From positions 1-49,358 of the forward strand of contig JBKQPR010000015.1 of assembly GCA_052144935.1 (NCBI GenBank): a DNA stretch of 49,358 nucleotides. Direction: 5' to 3'. This document shows positions 6,995 through 15,544 of this stretch, one piece after another. This stretch comes from JOPF133 sp052144935. Its GTDB lineage: Bacteria > Acidobacteriota > Terriglobia > Bryobacterales > Bryobacteraceae. The stretch's first letter is position 1. Each line of letters starts with the position of its first letter. The notes beneath the pieces are model-generated. The model was not told where the DNA came from. It ran no database searches and saw nothing but the letters and a program-made list of their open reading frames with translations. A program made the position numbers and the translations under genes.

Positions 6995-7507
6995 AGGTCT
7001 TCGAGGGTCAGGTTCCTGGCTCCGCCATGTGGCCTTCCTTGTGGAGCATCAACGCCGGAGGCGCGCAAGGAAGCAAGGCAATTCTTCAATATACAGTAAC
7101 CACTGCGAGCATCGATGGCTGATGGAGCGTCCTGAGGTCCCTCCAGATGCACGGATGACTAAACCCAAAGTCGGAGTGCGCTCGGTGCCCACCGAGACCA
7201 CGACCGCCGGACGGCCTTGGGGAGATTGCCCCCCATAAGTCGGCTTACTGCCGTTGATTTTGCCTGAAACTGCTGGGCGCCAGGCGGTGCCTTTGCCCGC
7301 TCGTGGGACCGGGGGCCGAATCTTGCCTGGCAGCCCGTGGCGGAACTTCGAAAACGACCCAAGTTGGGTCGCGCGGCCGGGTGGGTAACTGATTCGAAAG
7401 CCAGTCGTGCAAGTCGGTGCGTCCAAATGACCCAGCATGAGTCATCGAGCGCTTCTGCCACAGGCTCCTGGGGCCCATTTTCAACTCCTGCGGTCCCACA
7501 CACACCC
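6995..7507. other. Intergenic, no gene supported
   Basis: Upstream of the hmdU-kinase-like gene and downstream of the first SIS gene. It holds a perfect 17-base palindrome, CGACCCAAGTTGGGTCG, at 7355-7371 and an imperfect inverted repeat of CCTTCCTTG and CAAGGAAG near 7032-7078. Minus-strand TATATTG near 7088 could be a -10 box for the downstream gene. Several frames are open on both strands, but none has a recognisable product or start signal. Confidence 0.4.
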
Positions 7508-8548
7508 TCACAGGGTCAGCGTCACCTTGTGGAGCGTGCGCGGGTGGTCCGGGTTAAGACCTTTCTGCATCGCCAGACAGGCCGCGAACAGTTGCGCCGG
7601 AATCACGTAGGGGATCGGCGTCATCTCCTCTTTCAGACGCACCGGCAAGCGGATCACCCGCGTGGCGTGCGCCGCCGCCGCCGGGTTCCGCGGATCGGTG
7701 ATCACCACAATCTCGGCGTGCAGGCTATGCAGCCTTTCGAGCGTCTCGCCGATCGAAGGCCAGGTGGCGCCCGGCGGTGCGAAGGCAAAAACGGGGAAGC
7801 TCGGTTCCACCAGCGCGATCGGTCCGTGCAGGAAGTCGGCCGAGGAGAAGCGCTCCGCCACCACGTAGCAGGTCTCCATCAGCTTCAGCGCGAATTCGAA
7901 GGCGTTGGCGTAGTTGAATCCGCGCCCCACTACCACGGCGTGGCGCATGAAGCGGTAGCGCTCCGAGAGCGCCTCGATCTCAGGCTCCAACCGCAGCGTG
8001 GCCTCCACCGCCGCCGGCAGCCTTTCCAGGTCGGCGATCCGAATCGCGCCGCCCAGGGCATGCGCCAGCAGATACAGGATCAGCATCTGGCCCGTGTAGG
8101 TCTTGGTAGCCGCCACGCTGCGTTCTTTCCCCGCGCGCACCAGGAATACGTGTTCGGCCAGTTTGGCCAGGCTGCTGCCGCTTTCGTTGGTGATTCCCAG
8201 GGTCAGGGCGCCCTGCTCGCGCGCGCGCTCCAGCACCAGGTTGGTGTCGGTGGATTCGCCGGATTGCGAAATCGCCACCACCAGCGCTTCCCGGTAATCG
8301 ACCGCCGCTTTGTACAGGGTGGTGATGGAAGGCGCCGCCAGCGATACCGGAATCCCGGTGGCGATCTCCAGCAGGTAGCGTCCGAACAGCGCGGCGTTAT
8401 CCGACGTCCCACGCGCCACCAGCACAATCAATCTCGGCCGCCGCTTCTCCACCAGCTTCTTGAACTTCCGCACGCTCGCGAGTTCGCGCGCCAGCGTGTG
8501 CGCCAGCGCCTCCGGCTGCTGGCGAATTTCCTCGAGCATTCGCGACAT
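7508..8548 (-). CDS. SIS-domain aminosugar isomerase/deaminase (GlmS C-domain or NagB-II like)
   Basis: 346 residues with two SIS domains, like the isomerase half of GlmS without the glutaminase half. Motifs: VLVARGTSDNAALFGRYLLE, VAISQSGESTDTN (sugar-phosphate binding), VAATKTYTGQ, then GRGFNYANAFEFALKLMETC and RFSSADFLHGPIALVE in the second domain, and the C-terminal tail NPDHPRTLHKVTLTL. Stand-alone proteins of this kind include the deaminase NagB-II, which turns glucosamine-6-phosphate into fructose-6-phosphate and ammonia; that is the likeliest role. A close paralogue lies at 14416-15495. Cytoplasmic; no operon partner is evident. Confidence 0.85.
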   Translation of the reverse strand: MSRMLEEIRQQPEALAHTLARELASVRKFKKLVEKRRPRLIVLVARGTSDNAALFGRYLLEIATGIPVSLAAPSITTLYKAAVDYREALVVAISQSGESTDTNLVLERAREQGALTLGITNESGSSLAKLAEHVFLVRAGKERSVAATKTYTGQMLILYLLAHALGGAIRIADLERLPAAVEATLRLEPEIEALSERYRFMRHAVVVGRGFNYANAFEFALKLMETCYVVAERFSSADFLHGPIALVEPSFPVFAFAPPGATWPSIGETLERLHSLHAEIVVITDPRNPAAAAHATRVIRLPVRLKEEMTPIPYVIPAQLFAACLAMQKGLNPDHPRTLHKVTLTL

Positions 8549-8593
8549 CGACCTTCACGATAACATCGCTCGAATTCAGGGGTGGCGCTTTTG

Positions 8594-8699
8594 TTCAACG
8601 CGGAGACACGGAGAAAACGGAGGAAGCGCGGAGAAAAGACAAGAAGAGGAATGCTCTTCTCCGCGCTTCCTCTGCGTTCTCAGCGTCTCCGCGGTGAAG
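8594..8699. repeat. CGCGGAGA palindromic repeat, copy A
   Basis: A long imperfect inverted repeat. The left arm is made of GCGGAGACACGGAGAAAA and AGGAAGCGCGGAG; the right arm has CTCCGCGCTTCCTCTGCG and GCGTCTCCGCGGTGAA. Further copies lie at 15637-15724 and 27651-27758, with a fragment at 36622-36648. It fills the gap between two minus-strand genes and could fold into a stable hairpin in RNA. Confidence 0.75.
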
Positions 8700-8712
8700 C
8701 ATGGTCTACGCA

Positions 8713-9183
8713 TCACGCGATCGGGCGGATCAGCCGCATTTCGTTCGTCGGCGTGAAACCGAGCGATTCGTAGAGCGCGCGGCCGTCGGGGCTGGCGTGC
8801 AGGATGACCGTGGCGACTCGGTGGGCGGCGCACCAATCCAGCGCGATCTGCATCAGGGCGCGAGCCATCCCACGGCGCCGGTGGGCAGGTTCCGTGTACA
8901 CGTTCAGGATGTTGCCGCGCCATGGGCCGGACACGACCATGTGGGGCGGGCAATCCATCAGCCAGAGGCCCAGGCCGGCGGCGATCGAAGAATCGGGCGC
9001 GAGGGCGAACCAGGCGAGGTACTCACCGGCTTCCATCTTGCGGCGCAGCCACGGCCGGAAGCCCGCGCTCATGGCGTCCAGCGCGCGTTCGTCGCGATAG
9101 CCCATGCCCAGGTATATGGAGCGCCGGTGGTGGACGATCGCCGCGAAGTCGGACGCTTCGAGCGTGGCGGGCCGCGTGGTCAT
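8713..9183 (-). CDS. GNAT-family N-acetyltransferase
   Basis: 156 residues covering one GNAT domain. NILNVYTEPAHRRRGMAR (about residues 91-108) has the V-x-P strand and the RRxGMA acetyl-CoA pyrophosphate loop (motif A), and RALYESLGFTPTNEMRL is motif B. The substrate cannot be read from sequence. It is followed after 33 bases by the end of the TonB receptor gene on the same strand, and the long palindromic repeat separates it from the SIS gene. Confidence 0.88.
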   Translation of the reverse strand: MTTRPATLEASDFAAIVHHRRSIYLGMGYRDERALDAMSAGFRPWLRRKMEAGEYLAWFALAPDSSIAAGLGLWLMDCPPHMVVSGPWRGNILNVYTEPAHRRRGMARALMQIALDWCAAHRVATVILHASPDGRALYESLGFTPTNEMRLIRPIA

Positions 9184-9216
9184 CTTACGATAATACCGGT
9201 CGCGGCCCGCCCCCTT

Positions 9217-12200
9217 TCAGAACGAGAACTTCAGTGCAAACTGCAAATTGCGCGAGCCCACGGAAGTATTCACCACGCCCGTGGGAATGCCGGCCATATA
9301 AGTGGGGTTCACGCCGTACTGCGATTTGTCGATTCCGCCGCCGGGGTAAACGTCGGTCGAGTAACCGTTGACGGCGAAAATCGGCGTGTTGAACGCGTTG
9401 ATGGCGTCGAAGCGGAACAACAGCGTGCCGCGTTCGGCGATCCGGAAGCTCTTCGAGAGGCTCAGATCGATCTGTTTCAGCCCCGGCCCGCGCTCGGTGG
9501 AGATGCCGCAATTGCCCAGCTTGCCGGGAGCGGGAATCGCCATGGTGGTGGGATCGAACCAGACGTATCCGCCGCCCACGAAATTCTTGTAGGGCGTCGC
9601 GATAGACGGCGACAGGCAATCCGGACGCGGCTGGAAGTAAGCGCCGGTGGGGTCGCTGCCAAACTGGATCATGGAAATCGGCAACCCGCCGTGCACGCTG
9701 GCGATGGTGTCGAAACGCCAGTCGCCCAGAATCGCATTGACCGCTTTGCCGGAGTTGCGGCCGAAACTGCGCCCGTGGCCGAAGGGCAGCTCGTAATTCA
9801 GATACCCGCTGAAGACGTTGGTCACGTCGGCATCGCACTCGCCGTAGTCCAGTCCGATGTTATAGACGTAAGACTGGAAAGCGACATCCGCCGTGGTCTG
9901 TGCCGGCGCCGAGTTGCCGTACCGCCCGTAGTAGCCCTGGTTGTTAGTGAGGCATTTTTCCCACGTGTAATTGAACTGGAAGGCCAGCCCCTTGGCCACG
10001 CGCTCCTGCGCCATGATCTGCAAGCCGTTGTAGTTCTGGATGGCCGTGGTGGTGTTGAGCCGCTGCTGGCCGGTGCCGTCGTTCTTCAGCGTGGGGTTGC
10101 CGCTGAGATACGGACCGGGGACGGCGGTCCCATTCGGCAATAACAGGTCCTGGCCCATGTTATAAATGGCCGCCATGTGGTCGGTATGCTGGCCTACATA
10201 ACCGCCCTGCAGGGTAAGTGAGTTAGTAATCTGGCGTTGCAGCGTCAGGTTCCATTGGTTGGAGACCGCCGGGCGATAGTTCGGATCGGTGGCGTGGATA
10301 CGCACGCCGGCGAAGCACGCGGCCGGCGCCGAAGTCACCGTGGCGACGGTGCAGCCGCTGGTGGCGCCCAGCGCGCCAAAGCCCTGGTCCAGCGTCACCT
10401 GGTTGGCGGGAATTCCGCCGTTGGCGTTGGTGGCTCCCCACTGCCCCACCAGGTCTACGTTCCACGGGGCGTTGGTCGCGAGGCGGTTGTACTCGCCGGT
10501 GCCTTCCTGGAAGCTGGAGCGCGAAAACGCCGTGCGCAGGACAGTCTTGCTATCCAGGCTATACGCGGCTCCCAGGCGCGGCAGGAAATTGGCGATGCCG
10601 TTGTACTGGTTATAGAGCGCGCGGCTGTTACCATTCTGTCCCGCCAGCATGATCTGGCCGCTGTACTCGCCGAAGTTCGTCATGCGGTCGTGGACTTCAT
10701 AAATCGGAGTGAACAGTTGATAGCGGAGTCCGACGTTCACCGTCAGCTTACTCGATACGCGCCAGTCGTCCTGCACAAACGCGCCCACGGCGTCGTTGCG
10801 CTGGCCCACTGTGCCAGAGAAACCCAGACCATATCCCATGTAAGCGGGAAGGCCAAGGAAGAAGTCGGCCTCCGAGTAACCCGTGTAAGTCCCGCTGAAA
10901 GAGATCTGGCCCGCCGCGCCATCGTTGCTGGTCGCCGGTACATAGTTATTGCGGTAGCGGATCAACTGGAAGCCCATCCTTAGCGTGTGGGCACCCTTGG
11001 TCCAGATGGCCGTGTCGGTACCCTCGATGGCCGTCTGGTGGAAGATCTCGGGGCTGTCGGTGGTTCCGAACGCGAACGGACCGTTCAACTGGCCGCCCAG
11101 CTTGGAGCTGGCGAACGACAGGCCGGGCAGATACTCGGTGGGCTGTCCCGGAATCAGGTTCGCTCCGGCGGTGGTGCCGAGTGCCTGGGTTTGGCCTTCG
11201 GCCGGGAAGTAATTCATGCCCAAGCGGACGTCGTTCACGAGGCGCGGGCTGATGGTGCGGGTGTAATCCAGCACGGCCTGCTGCAGCGGGAAGATATTGC
11301 TGCCCGACCCGCTGTACTGGAAGACTTCGCTATTCACCGTCGGATTATCGATGTGCTGCTGCGAGTAGCGGGCGAAGATATGGTCCTTTTCGCTGGGTGC
11401 CCAATCCATCTTGATATCGCCCTGGTTGCCGTGGGTGTAATTCTGCACCACATCGTTGAGGTTATTGACGGTCCCATTCGCCAGGCCCGGCAGATTCGGT
11501 TTCGGCAGGGCCGCGGCGATCTTCAGCGCGGTGGGACTGAGACCCGTGATGCAGGGGTTCACGCCCATCTTCTGTCCCGAGCCGCAGATGGCCGCCTGAG
11601 TCAGGTTGGCAGGCATCGGCACGGTGGTGCCGGGATAATGCAGCGAGATGCCCAGGTCCGAGAGGTTCCCGGTGGCGTCCTGCGCGGTAAAAGTCGTCTG
11701 GGGAGTGTCGGTGGCCGGCAGATCGAATCGCGACCCCTGGAAGTCGGCGAAGAAGAACAGCTTGTCGCGCTTGATGGGACCGCCGAAGGTGCCGCCGTAC
11801 TCGTTCCAACGCTCGCGCGGCGTGGGCAGTCCGTTGAAGTTATTGGACCATTCGTTGGCATTGAAGAAATCGTTGCGCAGATACTCGAAGATATTGCCGT
11901 GATACCGATTGGTCCCCGATTTCAGGCTGACGTTGATCACCCCTCCCAGGAACTGGCCGAACTCGGCGCTCGGATTATTGGTGATGATGCTGATCTCCTG
12001 AATGGCGTCCACGTTGGGCGAATAGGCCACGTTGTTGTCGACAAATTCGGTGTTCTCCACGCCATCCAGCAGATAGTAGTTGGCCTGCTCGCGGTTGCCG
12101 TTGAGGTTGGGCCGCGCGGCGTTGAAAGTCTTCAGGCCGGTATTAAAAGATGCCGGGCTGATGGTGACCGAGCCGGGAACCAGCAAGGTCAGTTGGTTAT

Positions 12201-12657
12201 AGTTGCGCGTCTCCAGAGGCAGGCCGGCGATGGCGTTCGCCTCCATCACCGTGCTTACCTGGGTGGTCTCGGTCTGCAACTGGGGCGCGACGGCCGTCAC
12301 CTCCATCTGCTGCGACACCTGGCCGATCGCGAGCGCGATATCCACCTTGGCCGCCTGGTTCAGTTGCAGAGGAAATGGCGGCCGCACGGCCGTCTGGAAT
12401 CCGCCGGCCTCCACCCGCAGCTCATACTGACCGATCGGCACGCGAGGCAGATTGTAAACGCCCTCTTCGTTAGTCTGGGTACGGAAGATGGCGCCACGAT
12501 CCACATCCCGCAACGTCACCGCGGCATCGACCACGGCCGCCCCGGACGGATCGGTAATCTTCCCGGTTATGCTTGCGCCGGCTTCCTGCGCCACGCCAAT
12601 CCCTGCGCACAATAACACCAGTGCCAGGACCACGATCAGGAATTCGTTTTTCCTCAT
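9217..12657 (-). CDS. TonB-dependent receptor with carboxypeptidase-regulatory-like domain
   Basis: 1146 residues from the ATG at 12657, chosen because MRKNEFLIVVLALVLL then starts a clear signal peptide (cut after about residue 23). Residues about 27-110 form a CarboxypepD_reg beta-sandwich (SITGKITDPSGAAVVDAAVTL). A plug domain follows (LLDGVENTEF, TNNPSAEFGQFLGGVIN), then a long outer-membrane barrel that ends in aromatic LQFALKFSF, as barrel proteins do. This Oar-like type is expanded in Acidobacteria and usually takes up carbohydrates or their breakdown products. The SIS genes on both sides fit aminosugar use but do not prove it. A 56-base phased motif lies about 96 bases upstream. Confidence 0.92.
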   Translation of the reverse strand: MRKNEFLIVVLALVLLCAGIGVAQEAGASITGKITDPSGAAVVDAAVTLRDVDRGAIFRTQTNEEGVYNLPRVPIGQYELRVEAGGFQTAVRPPFPLQLNQAAKVDIALAIGQVSQQMEVTAVAPQLQTETTQVSTVMEANAIAGLPLETRNYNQLTLLVPGSVTISPASFNTGLKTFNAARPNLNGNREQANYYLLDGVENTEFVDNNVAYSPNVDAIQEISIITNNPSAEFGQFLGGVINVSLKSGTNRYHGNIFEYLRNDFFNANEWSNNFNGLPTPRERWNEYGGTFGGPIKRDKLFFFADFQGSRFDLPATDTPQTTFTAQDATGNLSDLGISLHYPGTTVPMPANLTQAAICGSGQKMGVNPCITGLSPTALKIAAALPKPNLPGLANGTVNNLNDVVQNYTHGNQGDIKMDWAPSEKDHIFARYSQQHIDNPTVNSEVFQYSGSGSNIFPLQQAVLDYTRTISPRLVNDVRLGMNYFPAEGQTQALGTTAGANLIPGQPTEYLPGLSFASSKLGGQLNGPFAFGTTDSPEIFHQTAIEGTDTAIWTKGAHTLRMGFQLIRYRNNYVPATSNDGAAGQISFSGTYTGYSEADFFLGLPAYMGYGLGFSGTVGQRNDAVGAFVQDDWRVSSKLTVNVGLRYQLFTPIYEVHDRMTNFGEYSGQIMLAGQNGNSRALYNQYNGIANFLPRLGAAYSLDSKTVLRTAFSRSSFQEGTGEYNRLATNAPWNVDLVGQWGATNANGGIPANQVTLDQGFGALGATSGCTVATVTSAPAACFAGVRIHATDPNYRPAVSNQWNLTLQRQITNSLTLQGGYVGQHTDHMAAIYNMGQDLLLPNGTAVPGPYLSGNPTLKNDGTGQQRLNTTTAIQNYNGLQIMAQERVAKGLAFQFNYTWEKCLTNNQGYYGRYGNSAPAQTTADVAFQSYVYNIGLDYGECDADVTNVFSGYLNYELPFGHGRSFGRNSGKAVNAILGDWRFDTIASVHGGLPISMIQFGSDPTGAYFQPRPDCLSPSIATPYKNFVGGGYVWFDPTTMAIPAPGKLGNCGISTERGPGLKQIDLSLSKSFRIAERGTLLFRFDAINAFNTPIFAVNGYSTDVYPGGGIDKSQYGVNPTYMAGIPTGVVNTSVGSRNLQFALKFSF

Positions 12658-12752
12658 ATTGCCCACTTGACCCCGAAGTTGTGAGATTGGAGCGCCGGTT
12701 TTCCAGTGCTCCGACAACTTTCTCCGCCATACTGTGCCCGGACGGCTCGCAT

Positions 12753-12808
12753 GTCCAGTTCAGAACGGTTGCAAGGGTGTTACGGCACGTTCGTTACCTT
12801 ACCGAACG
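12753..12808. promoter_or_regulatory. 56-base phased GTT motif, copy 1
   Basis: This 56-base block lies upstream of the TonB receptor gene and matches a block of exactly the same length at 15545-15600 at 43 of 56 positions by eye. GTT occurs at motif positions 6, 16, 27 and 37, close to one DNA turn apart, with a fifth at 41 and CGAAC at the end. It starts with a GTTC-N-GAAC palindrome. Probably a regulator-binding site shared by two genes. Confidence 0.5.
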
Positions 12809-12846
12809 CGTGTGGTTTGAGGGAGATGTGGTTTAGTGTGCCAACC

Positions 12847-12897
12847 GCTCCCTATGGTCGCGGCTCGGATGCACTTTGAGCCGCGACCAGAGGGAGC
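12847..12897. repeat. Long near-perfect hairpin
   Basis: GCTCCCTATGGTCGCGGCTC at 12847-12866 pairs with GAGCCGCGACCAGAGGGAGC at 12878-12897 around an 11-base loop. It lies just after the stop of the aldo/keto reductase gene (minus strand) and could end its transcript, but there is no T run, so a REP-like mobile element is equally likely. Confidence 0.6.
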
Positions 12898-12934
12898 GCT
12901 TGCCGGCGACTGGACTGGTCACTCCGAAAGCGGC

Positions 12935-13921
12935 TTACCCTAGGATCCGCTCGATTCGCTCCAGCTCCTCGCCGGAAAACCGCGAGTTCTCCAGGGCCGC
13001 CACATCCTGCTCGATCTGTTCCACGCGGCTGGCGCCGATCAGTGCGCTGGTCACCGCAGCGTGGCGCATCGCCCATACCAGCGCCAGTTGGGCCAGGCTC
13101 TGGCCGCGCTCGCGCGCCAGTTTCTGCAATTCGCGCGCCTGCCGCAGGCGCTCGACCTCAAGCTGCTCCGGCTTCAGATAGCCGTGCGGCTTGGCGGCCC
13201 GCGAATCGGCGGGGATGCCGTCCAGGTAGCGGTCCGACAGCAGTCCCTGGGCCAGCGGCGAAAAGACAATCCCGCCAATGCCCTCGTTCGCCAGCACGGC
13301 CAGCAGTCCTTTTTCCGGCGTGCGCTGGAACATCGAGTACTTGAACTGGTGGATGAGACAGGGCGTTCCCAGCCGGCGGAGGATGGCGATCGCCGCGGTG
13401 GTCTCGGCGGCATTGTAGTTCGAAACGCCGGCGTAGAGCGCCTTACCGCTGCGCACGGCGTGGTCCAGCGCGCCCATGGTCTCCTCTACCGGCGTGGCGG
13501 GGTCCGGCCGATGGGAATAGAAGATGTCCACATACTCCAGCCCCATGCGGCGCAGGCTCTGGTCCAGGCTGGCCAGCAGGTACTTGCGCGATCCCCAGTT
13601 GCCATACGGACCGGGCCACATGTCGTAGCCGGCCTTGGTGGAAACGATCAACTCGTCCCGGTGGGCCGCGAAGTCGTCCTTCAGCAGCTTGCCGAAGGTC
13701 TGTTCCGCGGAGCCATACGGCGGCCCGTAGTTATTCGCCAGGTCGAAGTGGGTGATCCCCAGGTCGAAGGCGCGCCGCAGCATGGCGCGGGAGTTTTCGA
13801 TCGGGTCCACGCCGCCGAAATTGTGCCACAGCCCCAGCGAAATGGCGGGCAGCAGGAGACCGCTTCTGCCGCAGCGCGGATAGGGCATGGCGTCGTACCG
13901 CGCGGGATTGGGTGTGTACAA
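12935..13921 (-). CDS. gpr: Aldo/keto reductase, L-glyceraldehyde-3-phosphate reductase type
   Basis: 328 residues, close to E. coli YghZ/Gpr over the whole length. NPARYDAMPYPRCGRSG at the start matches the YghZ N terminus, which supports the TTG start at 13921 instead of the ATG at 13888; AGGGAG lies upstream. SLGLWHNFGG, HFDLANNYGPPYGSAE, STKAGYDMWPGPYGNWGSRK and YVDIFYSHRPD carry the catalytic tetrad Asp60, Tyr65, Lys96 and His137. VTSALIGASRVEQIE near the end binds NADP(H). It reduces aldehydes such as L-glyceraldehyde-3-phosphate and is cytoplasmic. Confidence 0.9.
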   Translation of the reverse strand: MYTPNPARYDAMPYPRCGRSGLLLPAISLGLWHNFGGVDPIENSRAMLRRAFDLGITHFDLANNYGPPYGSAEQTFGKLLKDDFAAHRDELIVSTKAGYDMWPGPYGNWGSRKYLLASLDQSLRRMGLEYVDIFYSHRPDPATPVEETMGALDHAVRSGKALYAGVSNYNAAETTAAIAILRRLGTPCLIHQFKYSMFQRTPEKGLLAVLANEGIGGIVFSPLAQGLLSDRYLDGIPADSRAAKPHGYLKPEQLEVERLRQARELQKLARERGQSLAQLALVWAMRHAAVTSALIGASRVEQIEQDVAALENSRFSGEELERIERILG

Positions 13922-13986
13922 GGTGAGGTTGGCTCCCTGACCATCGTAGCAACGCGGATCGGGGCCCGAGGCTCCTCCTCATGGAT

Positions 13987-14206
13987 CTAGTAGTAGACGA
14001 CAATCGGGCTGTGGACCAGCTTACGAACCCGCGACCTTTTGCGAATGGTGTTCCCCATGCGAGGGAACCGGCCGAGCAAATCGACGTGATCGAGCAGGGC
14101 CTCGCCAAAACGAGAAGCGGCTTCGTCGTCGTCCTGGGCGATATGCCCCAACGATCTCGGACAGATCGGTCAGCGCTCTTTGCGTGAAGAGGAGGCGGTA
14201 ATCCAC
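13987..14206 (-). pseudogene. ParE/RelE-like toxin, frameshifted and probably truncated
   Basis: The GTG at 14206 begins DYRLLFTQRALTDLSEIVG, a typical RelE/ParE first strand and helix. The frame then breaks at a GGGG run near 14145. Removing one G restores HIAQDDDEAASRFGEALL, LGRFPRMGNTIRK and VRKLVHSPIVVYY, which is the expected toxin body. A TAG then stops it before the usual last strand, so the gene seems damaged twice. It overlaps the antitoxin end by 37 bases, as in many such pairs. An inactive toxin beside an intact antitoxin is a common sign of decay. Confidence 0.6.
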
Positions 14207-14358
14207 TTGGGCAAGAGCCTTCGGACTTCTTCTATGGGCACGGTACGGCCAGCCTCGGCGTCGCGGATGCCCTCGTCAACGGCGGCAAGGGTTTCCTCGT
14301 CTTCCTCGTTATCGATGGGGGCCGGGTCGTCGAAGTCGATCCTGGTGCCTTTAGCCAT
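14170..14358 (-). CDS. Antitoxin of a ParE/RelE-type pair
   Basis: 62 residues, acidic: IDFDDPAPIDNEEDEETL, then AVDEGIRDAEAGRTVPIEEV and RRLLPKW. The DEGIRDAEAGRTVP-EEV pattern is that of the short antitoxins placed before ParE/RelE toxins. Only the toxin-binding part is obvious; no separate DNA-binding domain is seen. It overlaps the broken toxin gene. Confidence 0.65.
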   Translation of the reverse strand: MAKGTRIDFDDPAPIDNEEDEETLAAVDEGIRDAEAGRTVPIEEVRRLLPKWITASSSRKER

Positions 14359-14415
14359 GGCTTCACGGTAGCGTGGGTTAGCAGGTAGAGCAAACGGCCG
14401 CCCTGGTTCGCTCCC

Positions 14416-15495
14416 CTACATCGTCCGCGTCACCTTATGCAGGGCCCGCGGCCGGTCCGGATTCAGCCCCTTGATGGCCGCCAGTTGCGCCGCGAACAAT
14501 TGCGCCGGCACGATATACGGAATGGCTGTGTAGAGATCGCGGGGCCCGGAGGGTACCCCATTGGTCGCCTCGCAAGACACCGTCTGGATGGGCAACTGAA
14601 TCAGCCGCGCGGGCTTGCTGGCGGCCTCCGGATTGCCTTCGTCGGTGATCACCAGGGTCTCGGCCTTGAGTTCCTCCAGGCGGTCCAGCAGGGCCGACAT
14701 GGAGGGCCACGTTACCCCGGCGGGTGCAAACACAAACACCGGAAACGAGCGCTCCACCAGCGCGATGGGCCCGTGCATCAGGTCGGCCGGGGAGAAGCGC
14801 TCGGCCACCACGTAGCAGGTCTCCATCAGCTTCAGCCCCAGCTCCAGCGCGTTGGCGTAGTTGAGGCCGCGGCCCACCGTCACCGCCCGCGACATGAAGG
14901 TGTAGCGCTCGGCGATTTCGCCGATCCGCTCCTCCAGGTCGAGCACGCGATCCACCCATTCCGGAAGCTGGCGCAACACCTCCAGGCTGATCGGCGCGCC
15001 CAGCGCGAAGGCCAGCAGGTAGAGCGCCATAAGCTGGCAGGTATACGTCTTGGTGGCGGCCACGCTCTCTTCACGGCCCGCCCGCGCCAGCAGCACGCGC
15101 TCGGCCACGCGCGCCATGCGGCTGCGCGGCTCGTTGGTGATTCCCACGGTAGTGGCTCCACGCTGCCGGGCGTCCTCCAACACCGCGTTGGTGTCCGTGG
15201 ATTCGCCCGATTGCGAGATCCCCACCACCAGCACGCCCGTAAGATCCACCGCACTTTCGTAGAGCGTGACGATCGAGGGTGCGGCGAGCGAAACCGGAAT
15301 GCGCGCGGTGATTTCGATCAGGTACCGGCCGAACTGCGCGGCGTTATCGGAAGTGCCGCGCGCCACCAGCACCACCAGGCGGGGGCGGTTGGTCTCGAAC
15401 TGGCGACGCAGGTCGTTGAGCGTGGCGAGGCCTTCGTCCAGCGTGTGCGCCAGCGCCGCGGGCTGTTGGCGCGTCTCCTCGAGCATTTTGGACAT
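14416..15495 (-). CDS. SIS-domain aminosugar isomerase/deaminase, second copy with in-frame insert
   Basis: 359 residues, a paralogue of the gene at 7508-8548 along the whole length (VARGTSDNAAQFGRYLIE, GISQSGESTDTNAVLE, ERFSPADLMHGPIALVE, NPDRPRALHKVTRTM). The only length difference is 13 extra residues late in the protein: between QLPI and IPYIVPAQ this copy has a 21-residue stretch with NGVPSGPRDLY where the other has eight residues. The bases coding for it (about 14536-14580) contain GGGGCCCGGAGGGTACCCC, which looks like the core of the dispersed GC-rich repeat. The role is as for the first copy, probably glucosamine-6-phosphate deamination or isomerisation. Confidence 0.83.
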   Translation of the reverse strand: MSKMLEETRQQPAALAHTLDEGLATLNDLRRQFETNRPRLVVLVARGTSDNAAQFGRYLIEITARIPVSLAAPSIVTLYESAVDLTGVLVVGISQSGESTDTNAVLEDARQRGATTVGITNEPRSRMARVAERVLLARAGREESVAATKTYTCQLMALYLLAFALGAPISLEVLRQLPEWVDRVLDLEERIGEIAERYTFMSRAVTVGRGLNYANALELGLKLMETCYVVAERFSPADLMHGPIALVERSFPVFVFAPAGVTWPSMSALLDRLEELKAETLVITDEGNPEAASKPARLIQLPIQTVSCEATNGVPSGPRDLYTAIPYIVPAQLFAAQLAAIKGLNPDRPRALHKVTRTM

Positions 15496-15544
15496 GGATG
15501 CGAGCCGTGACCGACACTCATCATCGGCTGCGGCGCGCGGGCCC

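Noticed and set aside
7049..7511. Overlapping minus-strand frames upstream of the hmdU-kinase-like gene
   Set aside because: Low-complexity Arg/Pro/Ser products, no ribosome site, no family, and mutual overlap.
9185..12615. Several long frames on the other strand or frames of the TonB receptor region
   Set aside because: No recognisable motifs; the receptor has a signal peptide, regulatory domain, plug and barrel end in one frame.
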